DNA of 64,000 bases from Arthrobacter sp. M2012083. GTDB lineage: Bacteria > Actinomycetota > Actinomycetes > Actinomycetales > Micrococcaceae. The DNA is taken from the NCBI RefSeq assembly GCF_000281065.1, contig NZ_AKKK01000016.1, positions 18,354-82,353 of the forward strand, written 5' to 3'. The notes beneath the pieces are model-generated. The model was not told where the DNA came from and did no database searches. It saw only the letters and a program-made list of their open reading frames with translations. How positions within the stretch are numbered: the stretch's first letter is position 1; each line of letters starts with the position of its first letter. Made by a program: the position numbers and the translations under genes. Shown piece after piece: positions 28,147-36,682 of this stretch.

Positions 28147-28453
28147 GAGCATCGCCCTGCATACCAAGCTGAAGCCAGGAACCGAAGAAAAGTACGCCGA
28201 CGCACACGCGAACATTTCCCCTGACCTGGTGGCAGCGCTCAAGCATGCCGGCGTCCGGAACTGGCGAATCTGGCGCAGCGGTCTCGATCTTTTCCATGTA
28301 GTCGACGTCGACGACTACCAAGCAATGCGCCACGCGCTCGCCGACCATCCGGCCAATGTGCCGTGGCAAGCTCGAATGGCTGAACTTTTGGAGGTCCAGG
28401 ACGATTACTCAGGGGAGGATAGGGGTATCCAAAAGGTATGGGAGCTGCCATGA
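28139..28453 (+). CDS. L-rhamnose/L-fucose mutarotase-type protein
   Basis: 104-aa protein of the RhaM (DUF718) fold: HTKLKPGTEEKYADAHANIS, WRIWRSGLDLFHVVDVDDY and NVPWQARMAELL are its typical blocks. Such proteins interconvert sugar anomers. Between the fucosidase and the fucose dehydrogenase its substrate should be L-fucose, freeing the anomer the dehydrogenase needs. GTG start; it overlaps the fucosidase stop by 8 nt. Confidence 0.87.
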   Translation: MPESIALHTKLKPGTEEKYADAHANISPDLVAALKHAGVRNWRIWRSGLDLFHVVDVDDYQAMRHALADHPANVPWQARMAELLEVQDDYSGEDRGIQKVWELP

Positions 28454-29394
28454 ACTCACTTGATGACGGCAAAACAGGCAAACTCGGCTTCGGCGGAGCG
28501 GGCATCGGAAATCTCTACCGGGCGATCCCGGACGGGGAGGCGCTGGCCACCGTGCTGGCTGCGTGGGACGCCGGCATCCGCTACTTCGACACCGCGCCCC
28601 ATTACGGCCTTGGCCTCTCGGAGCAGAGATTGGGCGCGGTCCTCCGTGATAAACCCCGGAATGAATTCGTCATCTCCACCAAGGTGGGCAGGCTACTCGA
28701 ACCCGACCCCGGGGGCGGCCAGGACCCGGAAGGCTTCGACGTCCCCGCCACCACAAAGCGTGTGTGGGACTTCTCCGAAACGGGTATCCGGCGCAGCATC
28801 GAGAGCTCCTTGGAGCGGCTCGGCTTGGACCATGTGGACATCGCATACTTGCACGACCCCGACGTCCACGATCTTGGGGCCGGAATCTCCCAAGGCCTTC
28901 CGGCTCTCGAGAAGCTGCGCTCCGAGGGAGTGGTCCGGGCAATCGGTGTGGGCATCAACTCCGCCGAGGCAGCCTTGGAGTGTGTCGAAGCGGCCGATCT
29001 CGATCTCGTAATGCTCGCCGGCCGCTACACCCTGCTTGAGCGGCCCAGCGTCCCCCTGCTTGAACGCTGTGTGGAGCGAAGCACCGGCGTCGTAAGCGTG
29101 GGCGCCTACAACTCGGGCCTCCTGGCCCGACCCGACGTTCCGGAAGACGCGCATTACAACTACGATCAAGCACCCCCGGATGTGCTGGAGCGTGCGCGTG
29201 CGCTCGCGGCCCTCTGCCGCGACTTCGGCGTGGAACTTCCGACGGCGGCGCTCCAGTTCCCGTTGCGGCATCCGGCCGTGGTGAATGTGACAGCCGGGGC
29301 GACTTCCCCTGAACAGGTGGTCACGAACGCTGCCAGAATGGAGGCGCCCGTGCCGGACGAACTGTGGAATGCGTTGGAGGAGCGCATGGCGTGA
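28450..29394 (+). CDS. Aldo/keto reductase, probably L-fucose dehydrogenase
   Basis: 314-aa aldo/keto reductase. The tetrad is visible: Asp and Tyr in YFDTAPHYGLGLSEQRLG, Lys in ISTKVGRLLEP and His in IAYLHDPDV. It belongs to the group that oxidises L-fucose and related aldoses to lactones. ATG 28450 overlaps the upstream stop (ATGA) and follows GGGAG, so it is preferred to 28438. Confidence 0.87.
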   Translation: MNSLDDGKTGKLGFGGAGIGNLYRAIPDGEALATVLAAWDAGIRYFDTAPHYGLGLSEQRLGAVLRDKPRNEFVISTKVGRLLEPDPGGGQDPEGFDVPATTKRVWDFSETGIRRSIESSLERLGLDHVDIAYLHDPDVHDLGAGISQGLPALEKLRSEGVVRAIGVGINSAEAALECVEAADLDLVMLAGRYTLLERPSVPLLERCVERSTGVVSVGAYNSGLLARPDVPEDAHYNYDQAPPDVLERARALAALCRDFGVELPTAALQFPLRHPAVVNVTAGATSPEQVVTNAARMEAPVPDELWNALEERMA

Positions 29395-30260
29395 TTGATT
29401 CGCATCTGCACCTGTGGACCTTGGACACCTTCGTTACCGGCGGTGTGCGCCACTATCCGTGGCTCGGACCGCAGCACGGTGCGCTCTTCCGCAGTTTTGG
29501 TGAGGACGAGGCGCGCGAAACGTTGGACGCTGCCGGGGTGAGGGGAGCCGTCCTGATCCAAGCCGACGACACCGTAGCCGACACCGAGAGCATGTTGGCC
29601 GTTGCAGCGCGGAGTCCCTGGGTGCTCGGAGTAGTGGGCTGGATCAGGTTGGACTCGCCTGCTGAGGCTGCAGAGCAGTTGCACAGTTTTACATCCCAGT
29701 CCGTTTTCAAAGGCGTTCGGCACCTAGTGCATGACGATCCCCGCGATGATTTTCTGGATCTTCCGGCTGTGAGGGATTCCTTGGCATTGGTGGCTGGCGA
29801 AGGGCTCACCTTGGACATCCCCGATGCTTTCCCCCGGCATCTCGGGTCCGCGGTTCGACTGGCCCGCGAGATGCCGGAACTGACGGTGGTGTTGGACCAC
29901 TTGGGTAAGCCGCCGCTGGCTGATCCTGAGCTCATGGATTCGTGGAGCGCTGATTTCCGGGCGCTCGGGCGGGAGCCGAACTCGGTGGCGAAGCTCTCCG
30001 GACTGCATTTGCCGGGCGTTGAGTACACCCCGGATACGTTGCGACCTCTGTTTGAATCGGCGTTGGAGGCTTTTGGGCCGGAGCGTTTGATGATCGGCTG
30101 CGACTGGCCAGTGAGTACATTGGGCGCACCCTATGGCCGGACTCTGGATGTACTGCTGGAACTCGTGTCTGCCTTGAGTCCTCCGGAGCAGGACCTGGTG
30201 CTTGAGGAGACAGCTATTCGGACCTACGGCCTGGCGGTCACCCCTATCGCCGAAGGTTAG
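29391..30260 (+). CDS. Amidohydrolase-family L-fuconolactonase
   Basis: 289-aa COG3618-type hydrolase. VIDSHLHLWTLD has the metal-binding HxH, TVVLDHLGKPP a further metal histidine region and GCDWPVSTLG the catalytic Asp. It opens L-fucono-lactone to L-fuconate, the step between the dehydrogenase and dehydratase of this operon. GTG 29391 overlaps the previous stop (GTGA). Its own stop overlaps that of the convergent regulator gene. Confidence 0.88.
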   Translation: MIDSHLHLWTLDTFVTGGVRHYPWLGPQHGALFRSFGEDEARETLDAAGVRGAVLIQADDTVADTESMLAVAARSPWVLGVVGWIRLDSPAEAAEQLHSFTSQSVFKGVRHLVHDDPRDDFLDLPAVRDSLALVAGEGLTLDIPDAFPRHLGSAVRLAREMPELTVVLDHLGKPPLADPELMDSWSADFRALGREPNSVAKLSGLHLPGVEYTPDTLRPLFESALEAFGPERLMIGCDWPVSTLGAPYGRTLDVLLELVSALSPPEQDLVLEETAIRTYGLAVTPIAEG

Positions 30261-30928
30261 AGCGCCTGCCGTAGCCAGTTCTCCACGCCACTGATGTGCA
30301 CGGTGACAAGGGCCCGCACCAGTTCGGCATCGCCCCTTTCAAGTGCATCCGCAATGGCGCGGTGTTCAGCCAAGGTGTGCGCCACGGCTTTTTCCTGTGT
30401 CAGGCCGCGCCAGATCCGGGCCCGCACGGTGCTGCTTGACAGGGCTTCCAGGAGGCTCCCCAGGTAATCATTTCCGGCGGCCTCGGTGATGATGCTGTGG
30501 AACTCAAGGTCGTGGGCCACGAGCTCCTCGACGTCAGTGTTCTCGTCGATGCCGTCCATGGTGCTTCTCAAAGCAAGGAGCTCGTCGGGCGTGATTTTGC
30601 CCGCCGCCAAGTGTGCGGTGGCTGGCTCCAGGATTCGTCGGACCTCAAAGAGTTCCAGGATGGAGCGGTCCTGGTGCAGGTCCACCACAAAGGCCACGGC
30701 TTCGTTGAGCAGCTTCGCATCGAGGCTGGTGACGTACGTGCCGTCACCGCGGCGGACATCCAGCACGCGGATCAGTTCGAGGGCTTTCACGGCCTCACGC
30801 AATGAGCTCCTGGAAAGACCGAGCCGTTCGCTCAGTTCCTTTTCCGGCGGAAGTCGATCGCCGGCTTTGAGTTCGCCGCGGATCAGCATGTCTTTGATCT
30901 TGCTGATCGCCTCGTCTGTGACAGCCAT
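30257..30928 (-). CDS. FadR-type GntR regulator of L-fucose genes
   Basis: 223-aa regulator: LPPEKELSERLGLSRSSLREAVKALE is the winged helix, followed by RRGDGTYVTS and an FCD domain with EPATAHLAAG, HDLEFHSIITEAAGN and EHRAIADALE (metal and ligand histidines). Convergent with the fucose operon, overlapping by a few bases. TACTAT (30940-30935, minus strand) sits 6 nt before the ATG, a leaderless pattern. The ATCGGATGTCT motif at 30951-30961 matches the sites at 25407-25485. Confidence 0.88.
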   Translation of the reverse strand: MAVTDEAISKIKDMLIRGELKAGDRLPPEKELSERLGLSRSSLREAVKALELIRVLDVRRGDGTYVTSLDAKLLNEAVAFVVDLHQDRSILELFEVRRILEPATAHLAAGKITPDELLALRSTMDGIDENTDVEELVAHDLEFHSIITEAAGNDYLGSLLEALSSSTVRARIWRGLTQEKAVAHTLAEHRAIADALERGDAELVRALVTVHISGVENWLRQAL

Positions 30929-30934
30929 GGACCA

Positions 30935-30961
30935 ATAGTAGCCACGAATGATCGGATGTCT
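30935..30961 (-). promoter_or_regulatory. Promoter and third fucose-type operator before the GntR gene
   Basis: ATCGGATGTCT (30951-30961) matches the fucose operator sites and lies just upstream of a minus-strand -10 box TACTAT (30940-30935). Autoregulation by the GntR protein is the simplest reading. Confidence 0.55.
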
Positions 30962-31011
30962 GTCTACGCCGCGTCCTCACTCCACTGCGAGCTACTTGGG
31001 GGCGTTAACCG

Positions 31012-31064
31012 ACGACGGCGACACCTGGGTTCCGATTGTTACGGAACCCGGGTGCCGCCGTCGT
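31012..31064 (-). terminator. Long hairpin behind the asparagine operon
   Basis: Positions 31012-31034 and 31042-31064 are near-perfect complements (ACGACGGCG...TGGGTTCCG with CGGAACCC...CGCCGTCGT) around a 7-nt loop. It lies 50 bp after the ansP stop on that strand and probably ends the operon. Confidence 0.55.
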
Positions 31065-31114
31065 GATTTAGCGGTTGCTACTTATCGCCGCTGTCACTGG
31101 CGCCGACTTGTCGC

Positions 31115-32623
31115 CTACTTGTCGCCGCCAGGCAACGGGCGGTTGGCAATCACGGGCGCGCTGCCGGTGTAGCCGTCGCGGGTTGCAGCAAGCTCATGGA
31201 TTTGCTTGCGGCACAGGAACCAGCCCCAAACCATGAGTCCGCAGGCAATCGCGGTGACCAGCATGGTCAACGGGGACTCGATGAACACCATGATCAGCAC
31301 GGCCGCCAGGAAGATCAAGGACAACCAGCCCGTGTAGGGGGCGCCAAACATCCGGAAGGACGGGCGCTTCAGCCATCCCTTGTCGGCCCAGCGTTTGAGT
31401 TGCATCTGGCACAGGACGATGGTGGCCCAGGTGACGATGATGCCTACCGAAGCGACGTTCAGGACGATCTCGAAAGCGTCCGACGGAACAAGGTAGTTCA
31501 GCGGAACTCCCAGGAGGGAAACGCCGGCGGTGATGGCGATGCCACCGTAAGGGACGCCTGCCTTGTTCATGCGCTGGGCGAACTTCGGGGCAGAGCCGGC
31601 CACCGACATGGAGCGGAGGATGCGGCCTGTGGAGTAGAGCCCGGCGTTCAGCGAAGACAGTGCTGCGGTGAGCACCACGAGGTTCATGATGACGTCCACG
31701 CCCTCCACGCCGATGGAACCGAAGAACGTCACGAACGGGCTGACGCCCTTCTCGTAAGAGGTGTACGGCAGCAGGAGAGCCAGCAGAATCACGGAGCCGA
31801 CATAGAAGAGGGCGATGCGGATGACCACGGAGTTGATGGCCTTCGGCATGATCTTCTCCGGGTTGGCAGTTTCGCCGGCTGCAGTACCGATGAGTTCAAT
31901 CGATGCGTAAGCGAAGAGCACACCCTGCATGAGGATGATCATTGGAAGCACACCGTTGGGGAAGACCCCGCCATTGTCGGCGATGAGGCTGAAGCCCACT
32001 TCCTGGCCCTCCACCGGGGTGCCGAAGATGACGAAGTAGGTGCCCACCAGGAGGAAGGCCACCAGTGCTGCCACCTTGATCAGCGCGAACCAGAACTCCA
32101 TCTCACCGAAGACCTTCACGGAGACCAGGTTGAGGCCGAGCACTACAACCAGTGCGATGAGCGCCCACGCCCACTGCGGAACCGCACCTATCCAGGCGAC
32201 GTATTTGCCGAAGAACTCCATGTAGAGCGCCGCTGCGGTGATGTCCACGATGGTGGTGGTGGCCCAGTTGATCCAGTAGAACCAGCCCGATACGAAGGCT
32301 GCCTTTTCGCCGTAGAACTCACGGGCGTAGGAAACGAAGGAGCCCGACGATGGGCGGTGCAGAACCAGTTCACCGAGTGCGCGGAGGATCAGGAAGGCGA
32401 AGAAGCCACAGATTGCGTAGGCGATAACGAGGGATGGGCCAGCTGCGTTGAGTCGGCCGCCGGCGCCCAGGAACAGTCCGGTGCCGATTGCGCCGCCGAT
32501 CGCGATCATCTGGATCTGGCGGGGCTTGAGGTCCTTGTGGTAGCCGGAGTCCTCCTTATGGAGGGCTTTCTCGCTGGCGTGCGCTTGGGCCGGGACCGTG
32601 TGGTCCGTGATGGGATTGGTCAT
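31115..32623 (-). CDS. ansP: Amino acid permease, probably L-asparagine permease
   Basis: 502-codon membrane protein (12 hydrophobic segments) of the APC amino acid transporter family. [26 protein letters not shown] is the classic first-helix motif. Several stretches ([25 protein letters not shown]-like [12 protein letters not shown]) are as in AnsP proteins. ATG 32623 follows AAGGA. As last gene after asparaginase and aspartase it should import L-asparagine; context supports this strongly. Confidence 0.87.
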   Translation of the reverse strand: MTNPITDHTVPAQAHASEKALHKEDSGYHKDLKPRQIQMIAIGGAIGTGLFLGAGGRLNAAGPSLVIAYAICGFFAFLILRALGELVLHRPSSGSFVSYAREFYGEKAAFVSGWFYWINWATTTIVDITAAALYMEFFGKYVAWIGAVPQWAWALIALVVVLGLNLVSVKVFGEMEFWFALIKVAALVAFLLVGTYFVIFGTPVEGQEVGFSLIADNGGVFPNGVLPMIILMQGVLFAYASIELIGTAAGETANPEKIMPKAINSVVIRIALFYVGSVILLALLLPYTSYEKGVSPFVTFFGSIGVEGVDVIMNLVVLTAALSSLNAGLYSTGRILRSMSVAGSAPKFAQRMNKAGVPYGGIAITAGVSLLGVPLNYLVPSDAFEIVLNVASVGIIVTWATIVLCQMQLKRWADKGWLKRPSFRMFGAPYTGWLSLIFLAAVLIMVFIESPLTMLVTAIACGLMVWGWFLCRKQIHELAATRDGYTGSAPVIANRPLPGGDK

Positions 32624-32761
32624 TGGAATCCTTAGGGGTGTCCTGTTGGGGGTGTCCTGGGCGTGCCCAGTCGGGGATCCGGGCACGCAGAACTATGCCT
32701 CGTGGAGGTATGCCTCATTGGGCGGGACGGCTGGGTCGGGCGTTTACGGGCCAGTTGCGGC

Positions 32762-34177
32762 CTATTTGCTGAGATTTGCCAGACGTTCGGGGCTTAGCAG
32801 TTCTTCAAGCTGGGTGGCGGTCAGGAGACCGTGCTCCAACACGAGTTCCGCCACGCCCTTGCCCGTTGCCAGCGCTTCCTGGGCGATAGCGGTGGCGGAG
32901 GCGTAACCGATATGTGGGTTCAATGCCGTGACGAGACCGATCGACTGCTCCACGGTAAGCCGTAGCCGTTCGGTGTTTGCAGTGATGCCCCGGACGCAGC
33001 GCGCCGTAAGGGTGCGGCACGCTGCTTCCAGGTGGGAGATGCTCTTGTGCAGGCTGTGCACAATGATCGGTTCGAAGGCGTTCAGCTGAAGCTGGCCGGC
33101 CTCCGCGGCCATGGTGACGGTGACATCGTTGCCGATGACTTCGTAAGCCACCTGGCTGACCACTTCCGGGATCACCGGATTGATCTTGCCGGGCATGATC
33201 GACGAACCGGACTGCACGGCCGGAAGGTTGATCTCGCCCAAACCCGCACGCGGTCCGGAGGACAGCAGGCGGAGGTCGTTACAAATCTTGGAGAGTTTCA
33301 CTGCCACGCGCTTCAGCACGCCGGACAGGTGAACAAACGCGCCCACATCCTGCGTTGCCTCAATGAGATCAGCAGCAGTGAGGAGGGGAAGGCTTGTGAT
33401 TTCGGCCAGGTGGCGGCAGGCAGCTTCAGCGTATCCGGCAGGGGCGTTCAAGCCGGTGCCGATAGCCGTGGCACCAAGGTTGATCTCGTGGATCAGCATG
33501 TGGGACTCGTCCAGGCGGGCCCGGTCCTCGCCGATGGTTACGGCGTAGCCGCCGAACTCCTGTCCGAGGGTCATGGGAACAGCGTCCTGCAGCTGCGTGC
33601 GTCCCATCTTCACCACGGTCCGGAACTCCCGGCCCTTCTCAGCGAAGGCGAGCTCGAGTTCTTCGAGGGCTTTCAGGAGTTCCTTCACGGAGAAGATCGT
33701 GGCGAGGTTCACCGCGGTCGGGTAGACGTCGTTGGTGGACTGGCTCAGGTTCACGTGGTCATTCGGGTGCAGCTTGGAGTAGTCGCCCTTGGGGTGGCCC
33801 AGGATCTCCAGCGCACGGTTGGCGATGACCTCGTTGGCGTTCATGTTGGAACTGGTTCCAGCGCCGCCCTGGATCACATCAACCATGAACTGCTCGTGGA
33901 GCATGCCGTCCATGATGTCCTGGCAAGCCTGCTCGATGGCGCCCGCCTTTTCGGCGTCCAGCAGGCCAAGCTCGTGGTTGGTGCGGGCGGCAGCCTGCTT
34001 TACAGCGGCCAGGCCCCTGACGAGGTGCTTGTTGGTGGAGAGCGGCTGCCCTGTGATGGGGAAGTTCTCTATTGCGCGGAGGGTGTGGACGCCCCAGTAG
34101 GCATCCGCGGGTACGTTGCGGTCACCCAAAAGGTCGTGTTCGGAACGGAGGGGGATCGCCTGATCGACGGTGGTCAT
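32762..34177 (-). CDS. aspA: Aspartate ammonia-lyase
   Basis: Converts L-aspartate to fumarate and ammonia. 471 aa. The fumarase/aspartase signature GSSIMPGKINP is present, with GTSSNMNANEVIANRALEILG, NLSQSTNDVYPTAVN and KMGRTQLQDAVPMTLGQEF. ATG 34177 follows AAGGA; upstream codons in the same frame are the shadow of the previous gene. Second step of the asparagine operon. Confidence 0.95.
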   Translation of the reverse strand: MTTVDQAIPLRSEHDLLGDRNVPADAYWGVHTLRAIENFPITGQPLSTNKHLVRGLAAVKQAAARTNHELGLLDAEKAGAIEQACQDIMDGMLHEQFMVDVIQGGAGTSSNMNANEVIANRALEILGHPKGDYSKLHPNDHVNLSQSTNDVYPTAVNLATIFSVKELLKALEELELAFAEKGREFRTVVKMGRTQLQDAVPMTLGQEFGGYAVTIGEDRARLDESHMLIHEINLGATAIGTGLNAPAGYAEAACRHLAEITSLPLLTAADLIEATQDVGAFVHLSGVLKRVAVKLSKICNDLRLLSSGPRAGLGEINLPAVQSGSSIMPGKINPVIPEVVSQVAYEVIGNDVTVTMAAEAGQLQLNAFEPIIVHSLHKSISHLEAACRTLTARCVRGITANTERLRLTVEQSIGLVTALNPHIGYASATAIAQEALATGKGVAELVLEHGLLTATQLEELLSPERLANLSK

Positions 34178-34190
34178 AGCTGTCCTTGGT

Positions 34191-35264
34191 TTAGTTGCTG
34201 AAAATTTGGGCTGCACGGAGCTCGCCGACCGGAAGGCCGCCGCCCAGCACAGGTGGGCTCTGAAGCGTGTCCAAGCTGCCGCCGTCGACGCCCAACTGGC
34301 GGAGAACCTCAACGGTGACGGGCATGCGGGCGCGATCGCCGCCGTCGGAAATCTTCACGGCAATGCCAGTACCGTTCGGGAGGCCGACAAGCTGGAGTCC
34401 CTCAAAGCCGTCCTTCGCGAGGAGTCCCGGGACTGCCCGCATGAGGGCGGTGACGTCGCGGCCTTCGCCGGCCACCATCTGCGGGTAGCGGCGCATAGCG
34501 TGGGCAACCCTGCCTTCGTCCGTGTTTTCGTCGGCAGCGGCGAGGCGGCCGTAAGCACGGGCCATGCCATGCAGGGAGTGGGCGAATAGCGGGGTGCCGC
34601 AACCGTCAGTACTGACCGCCGCAGCTTCCTCACCGGTCAGTTCCGTGATGGTGTCGCGGACCAGGACCTGTAGCGGGTGCTCGGGGTGTAAGTACCCCTC
34701 CACAGGCCATCCGTTGATGACGCAGACGGCGGTCATGGAAGCGTGCTTACCGGAGCAATTCTGTGCAATTCGGGTGGGGCCGTTGCCTTGCCGGAGCCAC
34801 TCTTCACGCTCAGCGACGCCGTAAGGAAGGTCCGTGCTGTTACCCAGGGCCGCTTCGGTGAGGCCATGCAGCTTTAGGATCTCGGTGGCGCCGTCGCGGT
34901 GCATCTGCGCGCCGGAGTGGCTGGCGGCCGTCAGCGCCAGGAGGTCTTGGGGGATCTCCAAACCAGCCTTGAGCAGCGCGACAGCCTGCAGCGGCTTCAG
35001 GCTGGAGCGCGGGTACATGGGGGCATCCGGTTCGCCGGCTTGGATCGCGGTGCTGCCATCTGCGCTGAGCGCGATCAGCGAGCCGTAATGGATGCTCTCC
35101 ACCAGGCCGTCGCGGGTTACCTCTACGAGCGGGACGTGGTTGGGCGCTTTGATGTGCTGCGCTTGTTGGGGCGCGGCGTTTGCGGGCGCGGCCTTTGCGG
35201 GCGCGGCCTTTTGGGCCGGTGCTGCGGGGACGGGCATGGTGGCAGTGTCCTTTGGGTGTGTCAT
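34191..35264 (-). CDS. L-asparaginase, Rhizobium-type (COG4448)
   Basis: 357-aa asparaginase unrelated to the E. coli AnsA/AnsB fold. MYPRSSLKPLQAVALLKAG, SGKHASMTAVC, CGTPLFAHSLHGMARAY and MVAGEGRDVTALMRA are family blocks. Residues ~10-38 are an unusual low-complexity Ala/Lys/Pro stretch made of repeats of AAPAK, absent from the family core. ATG 35264 overlaps the regulator stop (ATGA), though ATG 35237 within the frame is possible. Feeds aspartate to AspA. Confidence 0.9.
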   Translation of the reverse strand: MTHPKDTATMPVPAAPAQKAAPAKAAPANAAPQQAQHIKAPNHVPLVEVTRDGLVESIHYGSLIALSADGSTAIQAGEPDAPMYPRSSLKPLQAVALLKAGLEIPQDLLALTAASHSGAQMHRDGATEILKLHGLTEAALGNSTDLPYGVAEREEWLRQGNGPTRIAQNCSGKHASMTAVCVINGWPVEGYLHPEHPLQVLVRDTITELTGEEAAAVSTDGCGTPLFAHSLHGMARAYGRLAAADENTDEGRVAHAMRRYPQMVAGEGRDVTALMRAVPGLLAKDGFEGLQLVGLPNGTGIAVKISDGGDRARMPVTVEVLRQLGVDGGSLDTLQSPPVLGGGLPVGELRAAQIFSN

Positions 35265-35980
35265 TTGCTCAGGATTGTGTCCAGCGCCGCGCTGACGGCC
35301 TGCAAGTGAGCGGCCATCGCTTTGCTTGCCGCTTCGGAGTCGCCGGCTTCGATTGCGTTGAGCACGGCGACGTGTTCCTCGTCAGAGCGGTGTTGCCGGT
35401 CTGCCACGAGGTTCAAGGTTTCGGACTGATGGGCCAGGGCTTCACGTATATCGGAAACCACGCTGGCAAACACCCGGTTTCCGCTGGCGCGGGCCACGGC
35501 TGAGTGGAAGCTCGCGTCCAGGTTCACCCAGGCTTCGGGATCGTTCTCCGTGAGCATTTCCTGGACGATTTCCTTGAGGTGTTCCAACTCTTCATCGGTG
35601 CGGCGCTGGGCGGCGAGCCCGGCTGCCGGGATCTCGATGTGCGGGCGGGCTTCGTTAAGATCACGCGCACTGTACTGACCCAAGGTAAGGTCATTAGCAA
35701 CCTTGTTGGCCACAATGAATGTGCCCTTGCCGGTCTTGGTTACGGTAAGTCCCAAGGTGTTGCAGGACCTGAGCGCTTCCCTGATGACGGAGCGGCTGAC
35801 GCCGTACTGGCCTGCCAGGGTTGCCTCTGAGCTCAGCTTGGTGCCGATATCGAACTGGCCGCCCTCGATGGCGCGCCGAAGGGCCGCAAAGACCGCTTCA
35901 GCTGCGGAAATGCGGGAGATAGGCGTATGCCCACCTTGGGGTCCTTGCTGTCCGGCTGTCCGGCTGTCTGACAGGTTCAC
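35261..35980 (-). CDS. GntR regulator (FCD type) of the asparagine operon
   Basis: 239-aa regulator: TKLSSEATLAGQYGVSRSVIREALRSCNTLGL is the winged helix, KTGKGTFIVANKV the wing, and an FCD domain follows. The open frame extends upstream, but GTG 35980 fits a leaderless start: CATATT lies 6 nt before it. It is the first gene of gntR-ansA-aspA-ansP and so likely senses asparagine or aspartate and autoregulates. Confidence 0.85.
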   Translation of the reverse strand: MNLSDSRTAGQQGPQGGHTPISRISAAEAVFAALRRAIEGGQFDIGTKLSSEATLAGQYGVSRSVIREALRSCNTLGLTVTKTGKGTFIVANKVANDLTLGQYSARDLNEARPHIEIPAAGLAAQRRTDEELEHLKEIVQEMLTENDPEAWVNLDASFHSAVARASGNRVFASVVSDIREALAHQSETLNLVADRQHRSDEEHVAVLNAIEAGDSEAASKAMAAHLQAVSAALDTILSK

Positions 35981-36016
35981 GTTTTGAATATGGCACGGGT
36001 CACAAGGGGCTGTCAA
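35964..36016 (-). promoter_or_regulatory. Asparagine operon promoter and palindromic site
   Basis: Minus strand TTGACA (36016-36011) and CATATT (35992-35987) are 18 bp apart, with the start point predicted at the GTG codon itself. The perfect palindrome CTGTC-T-GACAG (35964-35974), with the GT-N3-AC core of many FCD-GntR sites, lies within the first codons and could be the operator. Confidence 0.55.
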
Positions 36017-36082
36017 CGCTGAAAGGACTGCTTCAGGGTTTGGCGTCTTTGGGCCTGACAGTGGTGGCCCGCACAATGGACC

Positions 36083-36589
36083 ATGCTCTTCACCAAAAAG
36101 TCGCTCACCGACGAGGGTTTCACCGGATTCCGGCCGCTCGACGAACTCGATCCCATGCGGATTCCCCAAGGACCCGGCATCTTCGCAGTCCTCCGTCCCG
36201 GGGGTTTCGAGCCAGTTTTCTTAGCGAAGAGCACTGCCGGGACGTTCAAGAAGAAGGACCCCAACCTCAAGCGTGAATCCTTGGAGTCCGAATGGATCCC
36301 GGATGCTTCCGTGCTGTACATCGGCAAGGCCAGCGCCGGAAGCCAAGGCAACCGCGGGCTACGCAAGCAGATTCAAGAGTTCATGGATTATGGCCGTGGA
36401 CGGCCAACCGTCGTTTGGGACGCCCGGCTCCTCTGGCAACTCCGGGACGCCCTGGACCTGATCATTGCGTGGAAGGAACTCCCCGCCTCCGAAGTAAACG
36501 CCGCCGAGGCCGCCTACCACGCAGATTTCGTTTCCGTTTTCGGGAGGCTTCCGTTTGCAAACCTGGTTCAGGCCCGCTCCAAGAAGTGA
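36083..36589 (+). CDS. GIY-YIG-like protein of unknown function
   Basis: 168-aa protein. GPGIFAVLRP followed, after about 45 residues, by VLYIGKASAGSQGNRGLRKQIQEFMDYGRG resembles the GIY...YIG strands and the conserved Arg helix of the GIY-YIG nuclease fold, with an unusually long insert. A glutamate near the end of the domain (AWKELPASEVNAAEAAYH) could be the metal ligand. No partner gene or mobility signal is nearby. Nuclease activity is possible but not shown. Confidence 0.6.
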   Translation: MLFTKKSLTDEGFTGFRPLDELDPMRIPQGPGIFAVLRPGGFEPVFLAKSTAGTFKKKDPNLKRESLESEWIPDASVLYIGKASAGSQGNRGLRKQIQEFMDYGRGRPTVVWDARLLWQLRDALDLIIAWKELPASEVNAAEAAYHADFVSVFGRLPFANLVQARSKK

Positions 36590-36615
36590 CAACCCGGCGC
36601 AACGCAAAGGCAGTA

Positions 36616-36643
36616 CGACGGCGGTAGCCGGGTTCCGCCGTCG
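36616..36643 (+). terminator. Hairpin after the GIY-YIG-like gene
   Basis: CGACGGCGG (36616-36624) pairs with CCGCCGTCG (36635-36643). An overlapping alternative stem pairs AACCCGGC (36591-36598) with GCCGGGTT (36627-36634). No T-run follows. Confidence 0.4.
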
Positions 36644-36682
36644 GCCTCCCATGCGGGCCGCCACCGGAGCATAATGGCAACC

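Noticed and set aside
31196..32635. 479-codon plus-strand frame opposite the asparagine permease
   Set aside because: Antisense shadow; its Glu/Asp/His-rich composition reflects the complement of membrane codons.
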